Source: Sediminibacterium sp.
GTDB lineage: Bacteria > Bacteroidota > Bacteroidia > Chitinophagales > Chitinophagaceae
Direction: 5' to 3'
Assembly (NCBI GenBank): GCA_030158535.1
Contig: JAOASV010000106.1
Coordinates: 1-14,037 of the forward strand
Length of the DNA: 14,037 nt
Part shown: positions 13,628 through 14,037 of the stretch, one piece after another
Position numbering within the stretch: the stretch's first letter is position 1
Layout: every line of letters begins with the position of its first letter
Notes under the pieces: model-generated
Databases searched by the model: none
Told to the model about the DNA's origin: nothing
What the model saw: only the letters and a program-made list of their open reading frames with translations
Position numbers and translations under genes: made by a program

Positions 13628-13635
13628 TACCTTTG
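13628..13635 (+). promoter_or_regulatory. -7 promoter box of ssrA
   Basis: TACCTTTG is an exact TAnnTTTG match, the same octamer as at rplU, 30 bases upstream of the mature tmRNA 5' end. Transcription would start near 13642, leaving a leader of about 24 bases for RNase P to remove. No TTG is found at the usual -33 distance. Confidence 0.55.
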
Positions 13636-13665
13636 CTGTTGGCTTTTTGCTAACCGCATAGCTAT

Positions 13666-14034
13666 GGGGTCGTACTGGTTTTGACAGCATAGGTTATTGT
13701 TGGTGTAAGCATGCAGTGCGTTGTGTAATTAGCACTTCAATCTGAATACTCAAACTTCAAATGGCAATACTCAGTATGCCATGGCTGCTTAATCAGTGAT
13801 TAAGTAACCATTTGGGCCGCCGCACAGGTTCGCTTATTTCCATGTGCCGCCGCCGACTCAAAACAAAATAAGATGCTGCAATAGAAGGCTGTGACTATTG
13901 CTTAAGATTATCCAGCTAAGCGATAGGTTGGTTTGTTCGTTTCCGGCCTTTCGTCTACAATGAATATCGAAATAAGCATGTAGAAAGCTAATGGTTACGA
14001 TGTTTGGACAGGGGTTCGACTCCCCTCGACTCCA
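13666..14034 (+). ncRNA. ssrA: Transfer-messenger RNA (tmRNA)
   Basis: A one-piece tmRNA of 369 bases. The 5' end GGGGTCGTACTGGTTTTGACAG is the conserved tmRNA start. Its first seven bases (13666-13672) pair with CGACTCC (14027-14033), including one G-U pair, and A14034 is the discriminator. The T arm is complete: a 4-bp GGGG/CCCC stem (plus a flanking A-T pair) around TTCGACT (14011-14025). The mRNA-like part carries a tag reading frame GGC...GCT TAA (13763-13792), encoding GNTQYAMAA. Just after it the palindrome CTTAATCA-g-TGATTAAG (13788-13804) forms the helix that contains the tag stop codon. With SmpB, Ala-charged tmRNA rescues ribosomes stalled on non-stop mRNA and adds a degradation tag. 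The genome sequence after the discriminator is CAA, so the CCA tail must be added enzymatically. Confidence 0.97.
13763..13792 (+). other. tmRNA proteolysis-tag reading frame
   Basis: GGC resume codon followed by eight sense codons and TAA, giving GNTQYAMAA. The ending YAMAA fits the hydrophobic, Ala-Ala-terminal degron read by ClpXP-type proteases. The Gly first residue and the Y-A-x-A-A end agree with the GExxYAxAA form I recall for Bacteroidota tags. The acidic second residue is replaced by Asn here. Confidence 0.85.
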
Positions 14035-14037
14035 CAA

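Noticed and set aside
13613..13665. Possible small RNA or terminator between rseP and ssrA
   Set aside because: Only the -7 box and an unstructured leader are visible; no stem with a T-run is present.

Overview
The window looks like ordinary chromosomal DNA from a member of the Bacteroidota, probably a Chitinophagia/Sphingobacteriia-type organism. Four things support this: exact TAnnTTTG -7 boxes ahead of rplU, the GH3-family gene and the tmRNA; a general lack of strong Shine-Dalgarno sequences; a tmRNA tag ending YAMAA; and the family flavour of the proteins. The genus cannot be fixed from sequence alone. I see no phage, insertion sequence, CRISPR array or defence island.

Layout. Positions 2-403 hold the 3' end of ftsE (+), convergent with a glycosyltransferase of the GT4/GT-B type (425-1576, -). 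A 308-base AT-rich divergent spacer follows. Then comes a tight + strand cluster: smc (1885-5406), a small two-TM DUF3592-like protein starting with TTG (5412-5849), and mazG (5859-6623). On the - strand are a PolX-family protein (6659-8335), a histone H1-like Lys/Ala/Pro protein (8427-8660), rpmA (bL27) and rplU (bL21). The transcriptional order is rplU-rpmA-H1-like, then a strong intrinsic terminator, then polX. The + strand resumes with a GH3-family acyl-adenylating enzyme (9512-11020), dxr of the MEP isoprenoid pathway (11081-12241) and the site-2 protease rseP (12263-13612). The tmRNA gene ssrA (13666-14034) closes the window.

Functional themes are chromosome segregation and cell division (smc, ftsE), nucleotide sanitation and DNA repair (mazG, polX), translation and ribosome rescue (rplU, rpmA, ssrA), and envelope or isoprenoid metabolism (dxr, rseP, glycosyltransferase).

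The most notable observations are four. (1) smc is interrupted by one in-frame TAA at codon 467; the same frame continues as perfectly good SMC sequence, including the hinge and C-terminal ATPase half. (2) The PolX protein has lost the two catalytic Asp residues of its polymerase palm (expected GDxD reads TILE) but keeps a full PHP metal-site motif set. (3) The H1-like protein is a 10-residue leader plus two 33-residue copies that differ at one residue, i.e. a 99-bp tandem duplication. (4) The terminator of the rplU operon ends so close to polX that the polX promoter would have to overlap it. I did not find a convincing wholly new multi-gene system.
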